64,000 bases of DNA, from assembly GCA_000955785.1 (NCBI GenBank), contig JYOD01000013.1, forward strand, positions 62,001 to 126,000, in the 5' to 3' direction. The DNA is from Burkholderiaceae bacterium 16. GTDB taxonomy: Bacteria > Pseudomonadota > Gammaproteobacteria > Burkholderiales > Burkholderiaceae. Shown piece by piece: positions 8,765-17,114 of the stretch. The position numbers were made by a program, and so were the translations under genes. A model generated the notes under the pieces. That model saw only the letters and a list, made by a program, of their open reading frames with translations. It did not search any database and had not been told where the DNA came from. The number at the start of each line of letters is the position of its first letter. Position 1 is the stretch's first letter.

Positions 8765-9009
8765 GCTGCCTCCTGCTGCTTGATCTGCTGCACCGCAGTG
8801 GCTAGCGAATCAATGCTACGGAACAACTGCCGCGTCAGCATCTGGTCCGGAATCTCGATATCGAAGGCGTTCTCGATGGCAAGCATCACATGCACGGTCG
8901 CCAGGGACGACAGGCCTACCTCGTAGAGATCTGTGCCATCGTCCAGCTGGTCTGCCGGAACCGTGAGTCTTGCTACGTCGCCAAGGATGTGACGGATCGT
9001 TGCTTTCAT
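8761..9009 (-). CDS. Acyl carrier protein-like (dedicated carrier for the amino acid ligase)
   Basis: An 82-residue four-helix carrier protein. The phosphopantetheine site is in EVGLSSLATVHVM (Ser35); the usual D-S-L reads S-S-L, as is common in dedicated aminoacyl carriers. The helix III region IENAFDIEIPDQML is typical of ACPs. Start at 9009 is set by a GGAG site 8 nt upstream; longer in-frame starts lack one. It is 102 nt downstream of the sugar-phosphate transferase gene and overlaps the dehydrogenase gene by 4 nt. It needs a phosphopantetheinyl transferase, none of which is seen in the window. Confidence 0.9.
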   Translation of the reverse strand: MKATIRHILGDVARLTVPADQLDDGTDLYEVGLSSLATVHVMLAIENAFDIEIPDQMLTRQLFRSIDSLATAVQQIKQQEAA

Positions 9010-9111
9010 GCTGATCTCCAGCGATTGATACGGGAGCCATTGAACACGGAATCGCCTTGGCCGGGCGTGCATTCCCCCACCCATGGCGCGGCAAGCAGGG
9101 GGCGCACGAAC

Positions 9112-10515
9112 TCAGAACGCGCTCTTGCCGGTCCATCCGTGCACTGCCGTTCGCAGGATGATGGAGATGTCCAGCTGGAATGACCAGTTGCGGATGTAGT
9201 AGATGTCGAACTCGACGCGCTTGCGCATCTTCTCGACGGTGTCGGTCTGGCCGCGCAGGCCATTGATCTGCGCCCAGCCGGTGATGCCTGGCTTGACGCG
9301 GTGCCGGAGCATGTAGCGGTCGATCAGCTCCTTGTAGAACTCATTGTGTTCCATCGCATGGGGACGTGGACCGACCACCGACATCTCGCCCCGCAGCACG
9401 TTGAGGAATTGCGGCAACTCGTCCAGGCTTGTGCGGCGCATGAAGGCGCCGATGCGAGTCACGCGCACGTCATCGCGCGTGGCCTGTGTCACACCGGCCT
9501 CCTGGTGCACCACCATGGTACGGAATTTGTAGACATTGAACGGAGAGCCGTCCATACCGAGTCTTCTCTGGCGGAACAGCACAGGGCCCGGCGAAGACAA
9601 CTTGACCAGGAGTGCGATGGTCAGCAGCATCGGCGACAGGCCAAGCAGCACGCACAGCGCGAAGACCCGGTCGAAGCTCGCCTTCAACAGCCCTGTGATA
9701 CCGGATACGGGCGGACTGTTCAGGTCGATCACCGGCATGCCGAGGAAATCGCTGAATCGGTGGCCGAGCAGTTCCACCGACATGATATCGGGCACCCAGC
9801 GCACGTCGACCATGTCATTGCGGAACTGGAACACCACGTCATAGAGGTCGCGGCATGCCGCCATCGGCAGCGTCAGCCAGATTTCGCGCACGCCATTGCT
9901 GCGCACAAAGGCACAGACATGCTCCAGCGACTCGAGCCGCGCTACGCCCACTGGGATCGGCTTCTCGCGCTCGTCGTAGATGCCAACCACATCGTAGCCC
10001 GCGCCACGGATGCGCTGCACGCGCTGGTACAACTCATTCCCGAGCGTCCCATAGCCGAGGATGACCACGCGCTTGGCGTTGAGGCCTTGTTCACGCACGC
10101 TGCCAAGCATGCTGTACAGCACCAGGCGCGACGCCACCAGCGCGGCCGCGACGCTGAGCAGCCAGGTCATGGACCACAGCCGGGAGAGCGCGGCAACCTG
10201 GTGCATCAGGAAGACTGTGACCAGGCCCAGGAGACAGACCGCGCACCATGCTGCCACCGTGCGCAGCGCCAACGCAGCCAGGCTGCGGCCGCGCCAGGAA
10301 CTGTAAAGGCCGCAGGCGGGAAACACCAGCAATGCACCCACCGCGCACAAGGCGATGAGGAAACCGTGCACCGGTGAGGCACCGCGAATGCCCTGGGGGA
10401 AGAGCAAGGCACCGACCGCCACGCCGCAGGCCGCGATGATGACTGCATCGGCGATGCGGTACATGATTTGCAGGGCGGCTTGCCGCTCGGCTACAAAGGC
10501 TCGGACTGTCGACAT
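9112..10515 (-). CDS. Undecaprenyl-phosphate sugar phosphotransferase (WcaJ/EpsB-type)
   Basis: A 467-residue membrane enzyme that starts exopolysaccharide repeat units by moving a hexose-1-phosphate from a UDP-sugar to undecaprenyl phosphate at the inner membrane. It has four or five N-terminal hydrophobic segments (about 20-135), a CoA-binding-like domain (KRVVILGYGTLGNELYQRV, about 170-250), a further membrane segment (about 285-310) and the catalytic bacterial sugar transferase domain with FRQRRLGMDGSPFNVYKFRT, RRTSLDELPQFLNVLRGEMS, VGPRP and KPGITGWAQ. Start supported by GGAGG 6 nt upstream. It lies between a PAP2 gene (112 nt) and the carrier-protein gene (102 nt), all on the minus strand, possibly one long transcript. 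Confidence 0.93.
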   Translation of the reverse strand: MSTVRAFVAERQAALQIMYRIADAVIIAACGVAVGALLFPQGIRGASPVHGFLIALCAVGALLVFPACGLYSSWRGRSLAALALRTVAAWCAVCLLGLVTVFLMHQVAALSRLWSMTWLLSVAAALVASRLVLYSMLGSVREQGLNAKRVVILGYGTLGNELYQRVQRIRGAGYDVVGIYDEREKPIPVGVARLESLEHVCAFVRSNGVREIWLTLPMAACRDLYDVVFQFRNDMVDVRWVPDIMSVELLGHRFSDFLGMPVIDLNSPPVSGITGLLKASFDRVFALCVLLGLSPMLLTIALLVKLSSPGPVLFRQRRLGMDGSPFNVYKFRTMVVHQEAGVTQATRDDVRVTRIGAFMRRTSLDELPQFLNVLRGEMSVVGPRPHAMEHNEFYKELIDRYMLRHRVKPGITGWAQINGLRGQTDTVEKMRKRVEFDIYYIRNWSFQLDISIILRTAVHGWTGKSAF

Positions 10516-10627
10516 GATTGGCCTCCACCTGGCAAACCCAAGCAGTGATGAAGACCATGATTGCGCCGCAAGGGCGCCACGTCTGTTTGCTTACGCACAC
10601 AGAGGCCGGCCCCGGCCCCTGCCAGCG

Positions 10628-11299
10628 TCAGCGCATCAGCGGCACCGGTGCGAGGTGCGTCAACACCTGCTCGTGCCCGCTCTGCAATGCCCAGGAGCTC
10701 CATTGTCCGCGCTGGAAGGGCTTGTCGCGCCCGGCCAGCCGGGTCGCGAGCACCTCCAGCCAGTGATGCGTAGGCGCGGCGACGCCCGTGACGGGTACTG
10801 CCAGCAGCAGCACAAGCACCAGGCTTGCTGCCACGACCGGGGCCGAGCGTACCGGCCGTGCCGAGCTCAGGATAAAGGGCAGGCTCACGCCAAAGCCAAG
10901 GATGAGTCCGCTCAGGACTTCCGAGCTGGAGTGCGCGTCCAGTTCCAGTCGCGAAAAGCCGACCAGCAACGCGAGCAGCATGCCCATGCAGCCGGCGCCA
11001 ATCGCAAGGCGTTGCCACGCGTTCGGGACCAGCAGATAGAGCAGTACCGGCAGTACCGATGCGGCCATCATGCTATGCCCTGAGAAACCAGTGAAATCGA
11101 GCGCGGCGCTGCCGATGCCCCAGCCCATGAACGCCAGCTTGGAGACCAGTACCATCGCGGCCGCCACGCCGAAACTCAGGAACCACCGCCACGCGCTGGC
11201 GATAGCGTGGGTGTGGAAGAGCCAGGCGGCGATCAGCATCGCCCCCGGCAGCAGCAGGGAGGTCTCGCCGAAGCGGGTGATGATTTGCCAGTTAAGCAT
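10628..11299 (-). CDS. PAP2-family membrane phosphatase
   Basis: A 223-residue integral membrane protein with about six hydrophobic segments and PAP2 signatures: GFSGHSMMAA (normally P-S-G-H) and SRLELDAHSSSEVLSG (S-R-x5-H-x3-D, here with E for D). Such enzymes remove phosphate from undecaprenyl pyrophosphate or phosphatidic acid at the outer face of the inner membrane, which fits next to a polyprenyl-phosphate sugar transferase. The ATG at 11299 is chosen because upstream in-frame sequence is arginine/cysteine-rich; no strong ribosome site is visible, so the start is uncertain. Confidence 0.82.
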   Translation of the reverse strand: MLNWQIITRFGETSLLLPGAMLIAAWLFHTHAIASAWRWFLSFGVAAAMVLVSKLAFMGWGIGSAALDFTGFSGHSMMAASVLPVLLYLLVPNAWQRLAIGAGCMGMLLALLVGFSRLELDAHSSSEVLSGLILGFGVSLPFILSSARPVRSAPVVAASLVLVLLLAVPVTGVAAPTHHWLEVLATRLAGRDKPFQRGQWSSWALQSGHEQVLTHLAPVPLMR

Positions 11300-11560
11300 G
11301 ATTGCGTCGAGGATCGAGTACGCGAGAAAAGTAACACAGTTGAGCCATTTTCCAGTCCCCGCCACCGGCCGGCGGCAACATCTCCACCCAGCCAAAAGCA
11401 TGACAAGTCGCAGATGTGCCGGACACGTTAAGCGGTTGGTCCGTTGCGCCCATTGGGTTGGCGGACATCGCAGGCGCTGTGGCCGACACGCGGTGCGCTG
11501 CGTGGCGGATGCGGCTTCTGGTCGATAGGCGCGCCGCCGCTGTTTGACTATCGTCTGAAG

Positions 11561-11634
11561 AGTGGCCCGCCGAGCGGAATCGTGCCGGCCACTTTAGAGC
11601 CCGCATGGTCCCCCGGTCGGCGGGCTCTTTTTTT
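11561..11634 (+). terminator. Tandem hairpins ending in a rho-independent terminator on the plus strand
   Basis: First hairpin: AGTGGCC (11561-11567) with GGCCACT (11587-11593). Two bases later comes AGAGCCCGC (11596-11604) with GCGGGCTCT (11620-11628), followed by a run of seven T. No plus-strand protein gene lies upstream (nearest genes 10628-11299 and 11950-12261 are on the minus strand), so this terminator must end a non-coding or unrecognised transcript. Confidence 0.65.
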
Positions 11635-11710
11635 GCTCGCAGTTCCACGGCAAGCGTGCCGATACCGATCGATGCCAATGGCGGGCAGGCCGCCAGTCCC
11701 GTGCCGGAAC

Positions 11711-11763
11711 AAAACAAATAGGCCACGGTCCGCCACTTGTGCTACGCGGCTGTTACCGTGGCC
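11711..11763 (-). terminator. Rho-independent terminator for the minus-strand gene at 11950-12261
   Basis: GGCCACGGT (11721-11729) pairs perfectly with ACCGTGGCC (11755-11763). Read on the minus strand the stem is followed by a T-rich tract (TATTTGTTTTG). Apart from this and the plus-strand hairpins at 11561-11634, the 11300-11949 stretch shows no gene. Confidence 0.5.
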
Positions 11764-11949
11764 ATCAAGATCCGGCGCAGCTCGCGCTGCAACCGAAATG
11801 CGCGTGTGCGCATCCGGATTGGCATACGCACCGGATCGCTCCGGTCCCCCGAACACGCGCTTTTCGCCTCCCCCTTTGTCTTGCCGCCGCCTTGCCGCGT
11901 CGCGATGCTCTCCGATCGTATCGCCTTGCCTGGTTCGTTAGCGCCGCCG

Positions 11950-12261
11950 CTAGCCTGTGGCCACGTCATTGCGGCCATCGCGTGCCTGCCCGCTCGCTAC
12001 CACCACACAATACTCATGGCGGGCAATCAGTTCAGCCCTGACGGTTGCCACCTGCCGGCGCGCTTCCTGCTCGCCGGCGAAGGTCGCCGCGGCAATGGCT
12101 GCCTCTTCGCAGCTATAGCGCCGGCCATGCAGTTCGCCGCGATAGAGCAGCGGCCCATCACGTCCGGTCGTCAATCTGATTTCGTAGCAGCATGCCCACT
12201 TGCCCCGGCCTTCGGGCACGGCGAAGCCGCGCACAACCAGGATGTCTACTCCCGCGTCCAT
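11950..12261 (-). CDS. Small hypothetical protein
   Basis: A 103-residue soluble protein, not recognised. It begins MDAGVDILVVRGFAVPEGRG and contains WACCYEIR, LYRGELHGRRYSCEEAAIA and AELIARHEYCVV; the pattern suggests a small alpha/beta domain. Coding is supported by an AGAGGGGGTC ribosome site just before the ATG at 12261 and by a terminator downstream. It lies between the polysaccharide block and the two response-regulator-like genes, in the same direction as both. Confidence 0.6.
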   Translation of the reverse strand: MDAGVDILVVRGFAVPEGRGKWACCYEIRLTTGRDGPLLYRGELHGRRYSCEEAAIAAATFAGEQEARRQVATVRAELIARHEYCVVVASGQARDGRNDVATG

Positions 12262-12361
12262 ATGACCCCCTCTGCAACGCGCGGCGGCCGTATTGAATTT
12301 GATATTCCCGACTTCGTTACCCGCGCGCCTTCAGCATAGTTGCCAGCGCGGCCGCCCGCCC

Positions 12362-12820
12362 TCATCCCCTTGCCGTAGACCCACCTGAACCAATGGGGGA
12401 AGGAGCCGGCGCGGGCGTCATGGAGAAGGCTCTGCGGGGGAAGCACTGGCCGCCGGCGCGGACCAGCGCCACCGCCGCTTGCGCCTGCTCGGGCGTGGCC
12501 GGCACTGTCAGGCACCCGCTCGCGCCAAGGCGGGCGGCATAGCTTGCCACCCCGGCGCCGGGCGCCTCGCACAGGATCAACCAGCGCCTTGGCGCCAGGC
12601 GCGCGCAGAGGGCATCGACAAGGACCTGCGGATCGGCGTCCGTGCCGCTGCAATCCAGCAGCGCGAAATCCACTGGCGCCGGAGGCATTTCCGCCGCTGG
12701 CGCATCCAGTAGCCATTCGGGAGTCTGTGTCAATACTGGCGTGAGTGATGAGAGTTCGCGAAGGTGGCGCAGCAGTCCGCGGCGCAGCATCATATTGTGG
12801 GCAAGCAGGAGCGTTGTCAT
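12362..12820 (-). CDS. Orphan receiver-like regulator without output domain
   Basis: A 152-residue protein with a CheY-like fold pattern: MTTLLLAHNMMLRRGLLRHL at the start, PVDFALLDCSG (the D in LLD fits the phospho-acceptor), RRWLILCEA, GASGCLTVPATPEQAQAAV and RAGGQCFPRRAF. It has no DNA-binding domain. The GGQCFPRRAF end matches GECFPAC of the LuxR-type neighbour at 13018-13875, where a linker and HTH follow, so it looks like a truncated paralogue or a receiver acting in trans. Start at the ATG at 12820; upstream in-frame codons are less typical. Ribosome site weak. Confidence 0.65.
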   Translation of the reverse strand: MTTLLLAHNMMLRRGLLRHLRELSSLTPVLTQTPEWLLDAPAAEMPPAPVDFALLDCSGTDADPQVLVDALCARLAPRRWLILCEAPGAGVASYAARLGASGCLTVPATPEQAQAAVALVRAGGQCFPRRAFSMTPAPAPSPIGSGGSTARG

Positions 12821-13017
12821 CGACTCGGGTGGACGCGGGTGGACATCCGGCCGGCAAGCACAGGGATTGCCTATCGCATGCGGCACTTGTCAAAAGCGTA
12901 GCAACTACGACAAAGCGCCGCCTCGTGCGTTTGGATGAGGCGACTCATGCCAACGATTGAAGCGATTGCGGGTTTCCGTGCCCCCGCGCGCCAGGCGGGG
13001 GGCAGGCACCGCGTTGC

Positions 13018-13875
13018 TTAGGCAGCCGCCTGGCAAACAGCGGCGAAATCAACCAGTTGGGCGGCGCCCCGAATCGGCGCGGCGGCAGCCGGGCCTGGCC
13101 AGCTCAGTTTCGCGCCGCGCTGCAACGCCACGTAGACCGCCTCGCCCTTGTTGCGTACGTGCAGGCGTTGGTACAAGGTGCACGCATGGGTCTTGGCCGT
13201 GGCCACGGAAATGTTCAGCAAGCGGCTGACTGTCTTGATCGGATAGCCGCGTGCCAGCAGGGCCAGCACCTCGTACTGGCGTTCGGTGATGTTGAGCAGA
13301 TGCGAGCCCACTGATGGCGTTTCAGGCTCCGGTGCCACATCGGATGCGCGGCGCGACGGATGTTGAGCTGCGCTTGCGACCTCGCTATCCGCCTGGCCGG
13401 GCCCGGCCCGCACCTGCAGCGCCGTTGCGGCGGGGCGTGCATTGTCGGTCGGCCACGGCGAGACGCCATCGGTGCCGTGCGCCGCCTGGGCGCACGCGGG
13501 AAAACACTCGCCATCGGCCAGAACAAGGCGGATCGCCGCGTCGAGCATCTCGGCGCTGCAGCCCTTGGACAACACGCCTCGCACATTGTCCGGCATCCGA
13601 GCGCCGATCGACTGGGATGGGATCTGGTCCGACAACACCAGTATCCGCCTGGGCATCAGGGTCTGGCAGATGTCTCCCAGAGACTGCCAGCCTGCATCCT
13701 GGTCCGGCGGCAAACCATAGACCAACAAATCGGCATGGCAGAGCCATTCGGCAGGATGAGGCAAGGAAGTCGGATCGATATCGACCAGATCGCCGTGAAG
13801 CCCAGATTGAGTTAACAGATGGCGCAGACCCAGGCGCAGCAGAGGATGTGGCTCGATCAAGAGGATTGTGGCCAT
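13018..13875 (-). CDS. LuxR/NarL-type transcriptional regulator with degenerate receiver
   Basis: A 285-residue protein: receiver-like N-terminus (1-~120: MATILLIEPHPLLRLGLRHLL, RRILVLSDQ, RGVLSKGCSAEML), an Ala/Pro/Ser-rich linker (~125-200) and a C-terminal LuxR HTH (~205-265: LLNITERQYEVLALLARGYP, ISVATAKTHACTLYQRLHV). Where the phospho-acceptor Asp should be, the strand reads ADLLVYGLPP, so phosphorylation is unlikely. Start at 13875 has GAGAG upstream. It is the first gene of a likely pair with 12362-12820, which keeps an Asp but lacks the HTH. The target is unknown; the polysaccharide genes downstream in the same direction are candidates. Confidence 0.85.
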   Translation of the reverse strand: MATILLIEPHPLLRLGLRHLLTQSGLHGDLVDIDPTSLPHPAEWLCHADLLVYGLPPDQDAGWQSLGDICQTLMPRRILVLSDQIPSQSIGARMPDNVRGVLSKGCSAEMLDAAIRLVLADGECFPACAQAAHGTDGVSPWPTDNARPAATALQVRAGPGQADSEVASAAQHPSRRASDVAPEPETPSVGSHLLNITERQYEVLALLARGYPIKTVSRLLNISVATAKTHACTLYQRLHVRNKGEAVYVALQRGAKLSWPGPAAAAPIRGAAQLVDFAAVCQAAA

Positions 13876-14382
13876 GACCGCTCTCTTTTTTTGTTTCGGC
13901 ATGGCGAGCCCCGCGACAACCCGCGCATGCTAACGGAACTGACCGCTATGCTGCGGTTGCAGCCCCATACGATCCGTCTCGTCTCCAGGTCATGGCAGCG
14001 CACCCGTCCAGGTCTCGCTGCCCGACTGACCATCCCGTGGAGTCGTTTCGAATCGCCCCGTTTGCGTTTTTTACGCTTTAGATGTTTCTTAATTCAGAGT
14101 TAAAGAAATCTAACTCTGGGTATCAGGATATGCACAGGTGAGGGTGAATGCAAGGGAGGGTTACACGCTTCAAAGTGTGTCGCGCGATGCCAACCGCGCC
14201 ATGTACGCTACCGAACCGCGCGGCGTCGAAACCTGTGACAGGCGCGATCCGGGGATAGCCGCATGGATTCGGCGTTATAATTATCGGCATTGGACTTCAC
14301 TATGCATTTCTACCCGGATGCATTTAGCGATTGCTTAAGTGCCTTATGAATCAACATCTTAGCTGCCCGTTTGGGCGTTGTC
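13876..14382. promoter_or_regulatory. Intergenic region with an 8-bp inverted repeat and a TATAAT element
   Basis: The 500-bp gap between the divergent LuxR-type and recombinase-like genes holds an AT-rich patch with CAGAGTTA (14095-14102) and TAACTCTG (14111-14118), a perfect inverted repeat with an 8-bp spacer, and TATAAT at 14276-14281 without a convincing -35. The inverted repeat has the geometry of a recombinase or regulator binding site. Confidence 0.4.
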
Positions 14383-16041
14383 ATGCAGCCCGGTAAGGCC
14401 CCCATTCTGAGCCTCACCCGCAGCGAATTTGCGGCCGTCCGCGCCTACGTGCAGGGTATGCCGGCCGCGATGGTTGCCGGGCGCTACCTGTCCGACGACG
14501 GCGATGACGACGCCGGTGGCGAGTCCGCACTGCGCTTGCTGCTCGGCCTGCGTGACCGCATGATACAGCTGGCGCACCTGCATAACCGGCAGGATCTGGC
14601 CGAGTTGCTCGAGCTCGGCCCCGGCCGCTCCAACCGGGGCATGGACCGGCGCGTGGAAGCCCTGGCCGAACTGGAGCGGCTCGGCACCGCCCGGCCGCGT
14701 GCGGATCATGGCATCGAGCTATGGTTTTCTCCCGCCCTGGCGCGGCGTTTGCGCGCCCAAAAGATATCCAATCTGCATATTCTTGTTGAACTTGCCAATC
14801 GCCACGGCAGTGCGTGGTGGCGCTCGGTGCCGCGTATCGGGGCGCTCGCCGGGACGGTTATCAACCGCTGGCTGGCCGATCATCGCGATGTCGTCAGGGA
14901 CGAGCGGGGTGAGCCGCTGCTGCGCGAGCATTTTGGCGCCCAGGGCCGCTTGACGGAGGCCGCGCTGGGGCCCCGCCTGCGCCAGCTTGTGCCGTTGGAA
15001 CTCATGCGCGAGGAAGGATCCGCGACGGCGCAGGCAGCCCAATATAATAGTGACTCAATAGTATCTTTTTGTTGCGATCTTGCGGCCGTCCGCGGGTGGC
15101 TTGCAGCCAATCGCGCGCAACGAAGTACGTGGTTGGCCTATCGCAAGGAAGCCGAGAGGCTGTTGCTCTGGTCGGCAATGGACCGGCGTAAGCCGCTGGC
15201 CGCGTTGGACCGCCAGGACCGTCTGGAGTACTTCGGGTTCCTGCGCAATCCCGGCCCCGTCCGGCTATGGGTCGGACCGCGCGCTCCCAGGGAATCGGCA
15301 GCGTGGCGTCCGTTCACCGGTCCGCTGTCGGAAAGCAGCGTGCTCCACGCGTCGCGCATCCTTGGAGCGTTATTTGAGTGGCTGCAGATTCAGGGGTATC
15401 TCGCGGACCATGTCTGGCAGACCGAGACACGGGCCAACGTGCAACGTGCCGCGGTGCCTGCCAGCGTGGGCAGCCCGCTCTCGCTCGATTCCCTTTCCCG
15501 GTTTCTGGAGTGGCTGGCTGCTCGGGGGCGGGACGCGGAGGGGCTCCGGTACCGTGCCGCCGAGGCCGCGGTTCGCTTGCTGCAGGAACAACATATTAGT
15601 TTTGCCGACCTGACGACATTCACGCGCGACAAGATCGGCACGGCGGGCGATCACGGCTGCGGAGCGGAGGCCCTCAGCGCTCCGACACGCGTCGCGCTGG
15701 AGCGTCACTGGCAGGACCGCGGACTGGACTGGCACAGTCAGGCTGGCCAACCGATCGTGCTGGTGGGACCTCCCCGGCTGCCACCCACCGGGCGCGCCAG
15801 GCGCAAGGCGGACATGTCACCGGGTGCCGGTTACTCGGTGCGGGGCCTGCACGCGCTGTTGAGCCAGGCGATCGAACGCTATCGGGAAGAGGAAGATGAA
15901 GGATTCGCGGCGCGCTCTCCGCGTGATCTTGCTGGGCGGCGAACCCGCATGACGCGCGCTGGCGCGCGCGGGCAGGATGCAGCGATATCCACAGGGTCCG
16001 CGGCCGGCATCGTCGAGTCAGGGACACCGGCCATCGGATGA
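14383..16041 (+). pseudogene. Tyrosine recombinase (phage integrase)-like gene, catalytic part decayed
   Basis: 552 residues. The middle (about 220-360) looks like an integrase core-binding domain: LAAVRGWLAANRAQRSTWLA, ALDRQDRLEYFGFL, LGALFEWLQIQGYL. The catalytic part is eroded: where the first catalytic Arg belongs (G-L-R box) the text reads LLQEQHISFADL; the H-x-L-R-H-T-H-A-T region reads SPRDLAGRRTRMTRAGARGQ; and no Tyr box follows. Downstream of ~15990 the +1 frame reads SQGHRPSDDPSWTNV, reminiscent of the L-G-H...T-x-x-Y box, which suggests a frameshift. It ends 55 bp from the parB end (convergent). It could still be a DNA-binding protein of the replicon. ATG at 14383 used; TTG at 14371 is an alternative. 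Confidence 0.6.
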
Positions 16042-16095
16042 CCCTTCGTGGACGAACGTGCCGCGGCGACCGTCCCCTGTGTTGCTACCCGGCCG

Positions 16096-17112
16096 TCAGC
16101 CGGCAGGCTTGTCCAGGCCGAAGCGTGCCTTGAGTGCCTCAACCAGGGCTTCGCGGGCGCCGCGATCGCCCACCTGCACGTCCAGCATCACGCGGCCGGA
16201 ATCCCACTCCTTGATCGTCCCCAGCAAAAGGCCACCATCGCTCCGGATCTTATATTGGCGACTGATTTCCTTGATCTTGCGCGCCTTTCCTTCCTGTGCA
16301 TGCTTGCGAATGGCCTCGACCTCGCGGCTGGACAAGCCTTCCGCCATGATCCGGGCGGCGAGGTCGCGGGTACGATCCTCGCCCACGATCTTGCAATAAA
16401 GAGTCAGCTCATAGCCGGTCGCAATGCCGATTGCACTGGGCCGCTCGCGCATGACACCCAACACAGAATCCGGGAGCCTTAACAGCGCCAGGGTCTTGTT
16501 GACGGTCCCGGCGGACATGCCGGTCAGCTCGCAGATATCTTCCTCCTTCTGAACCTTGCCCTCGTCGAGGAGTTGCCGCCACGCGATTGCATTGTCCAGC
16601 GCCGACTGGTCGGAACGCTGTTCATTGAGCAGGAAGGACAAGCGATAGAAATCGAGATCGCTCAGGTTGCTCTCGATGAAACATTCCATCTCGAGCTTTC
16701 CCGCCGATGCCAGCGCGCGCTTGCGGTAATGGCCGTCGATCAGGATGTAGTGCCCTGGACGCGCCGGGTCCGGCGTAGCCAGGCCCGGGGTCTTCTGGCC
16801 ATGCGTGGCTATGGAAGCGGCTCGCTCCTGGACTACGACCGGATCATAGATACGGCGCGCATTGAACGGGTTGTCGTGCAGTTGCGCCAGCGGAACCTTC
16901 ATCAGGATCCGCCCGTCCCCCTCGTCCTCCGTCTCACTTTCAGCGCTGAAAATGGGAGTCGGCTCGCGGCTGCGCGCTTGCAACAGACCATTGGGATGCT
17001 GCGAAATTGCCGCTTCGGCACGGGCAAAGCGGTCGAGCGCGTCGCCCCGCGTCTTTTCGGCCGCCATTCCAGCCAGCATGCCTGCCTTGAGGCTTTTCAA
17101 TTTTGTTGCCAT
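16096..17112 (-). CDS. parB: ParB-family partition protein of the chromid
   Basis: A 338-residue centromere-binding protein. The N-terminal ParB/CTPase-type domain (~70-165) has NPFNARRIYDP, IATHGQKTPGLA, HYILIDGHYRKRALASAG (the G-E-R-R box as DGHYRKRA) and FLLNEQRSDQSALDNA. A helix-turn-helix follows (~185-215: DICELTGMSAGTVNKTLALL), then a dimerisation-type tail. It starts 2 bp after the parA stop, same operon. A perfect 14-bp palindrome TTTCAGCGCTGAAA, identical to the core of the dyad upstream of parA, lies inside its own reading frame near codon 55. Confidence 0.93.
   Translation of the reverse strand: MATKLKSLKAGMLAGMAAEKTRGDALDRFARAEAAISQHPNGLLQARSREPTPIFSAESETEDEGDGRILMKVPLAQLHDNPFNARRIYDPVVVQERAASIATHGQKTPGLATPDPARPGHYILIDGHYRKRALASAGKLEMECFIESNLSDLDFYRLSFLLNEQRSDQSALDNAIAWRQLLDEGKVQKEEDICELTGMSAGTVNKTLALLRLPDSVLGVMRERPSAIGIATGYELTLYCKIVGEDRTRDLAARIMAEGLSSREVEAIRKHAQEGKARKIKEISRQYKIRSDGGLLLGTIKEWDSGRVMLDVQVGDRGAREALVEALKARFGLDKPAG
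16938..16951. promoter_or_regulatory. Candidate parS site inside parB
   Basis: Perfect 14-bp dyad TTTCAGCGCTGAAA within parB. The same sequence, extended to 16 bp, lies just upstream of parA (17785-17800). Two exact copies within 850 bp at the partition locus point to a ParB-binding centromere-like site. Confidence 0.65.
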
Positions 17113-17114
17113 AC

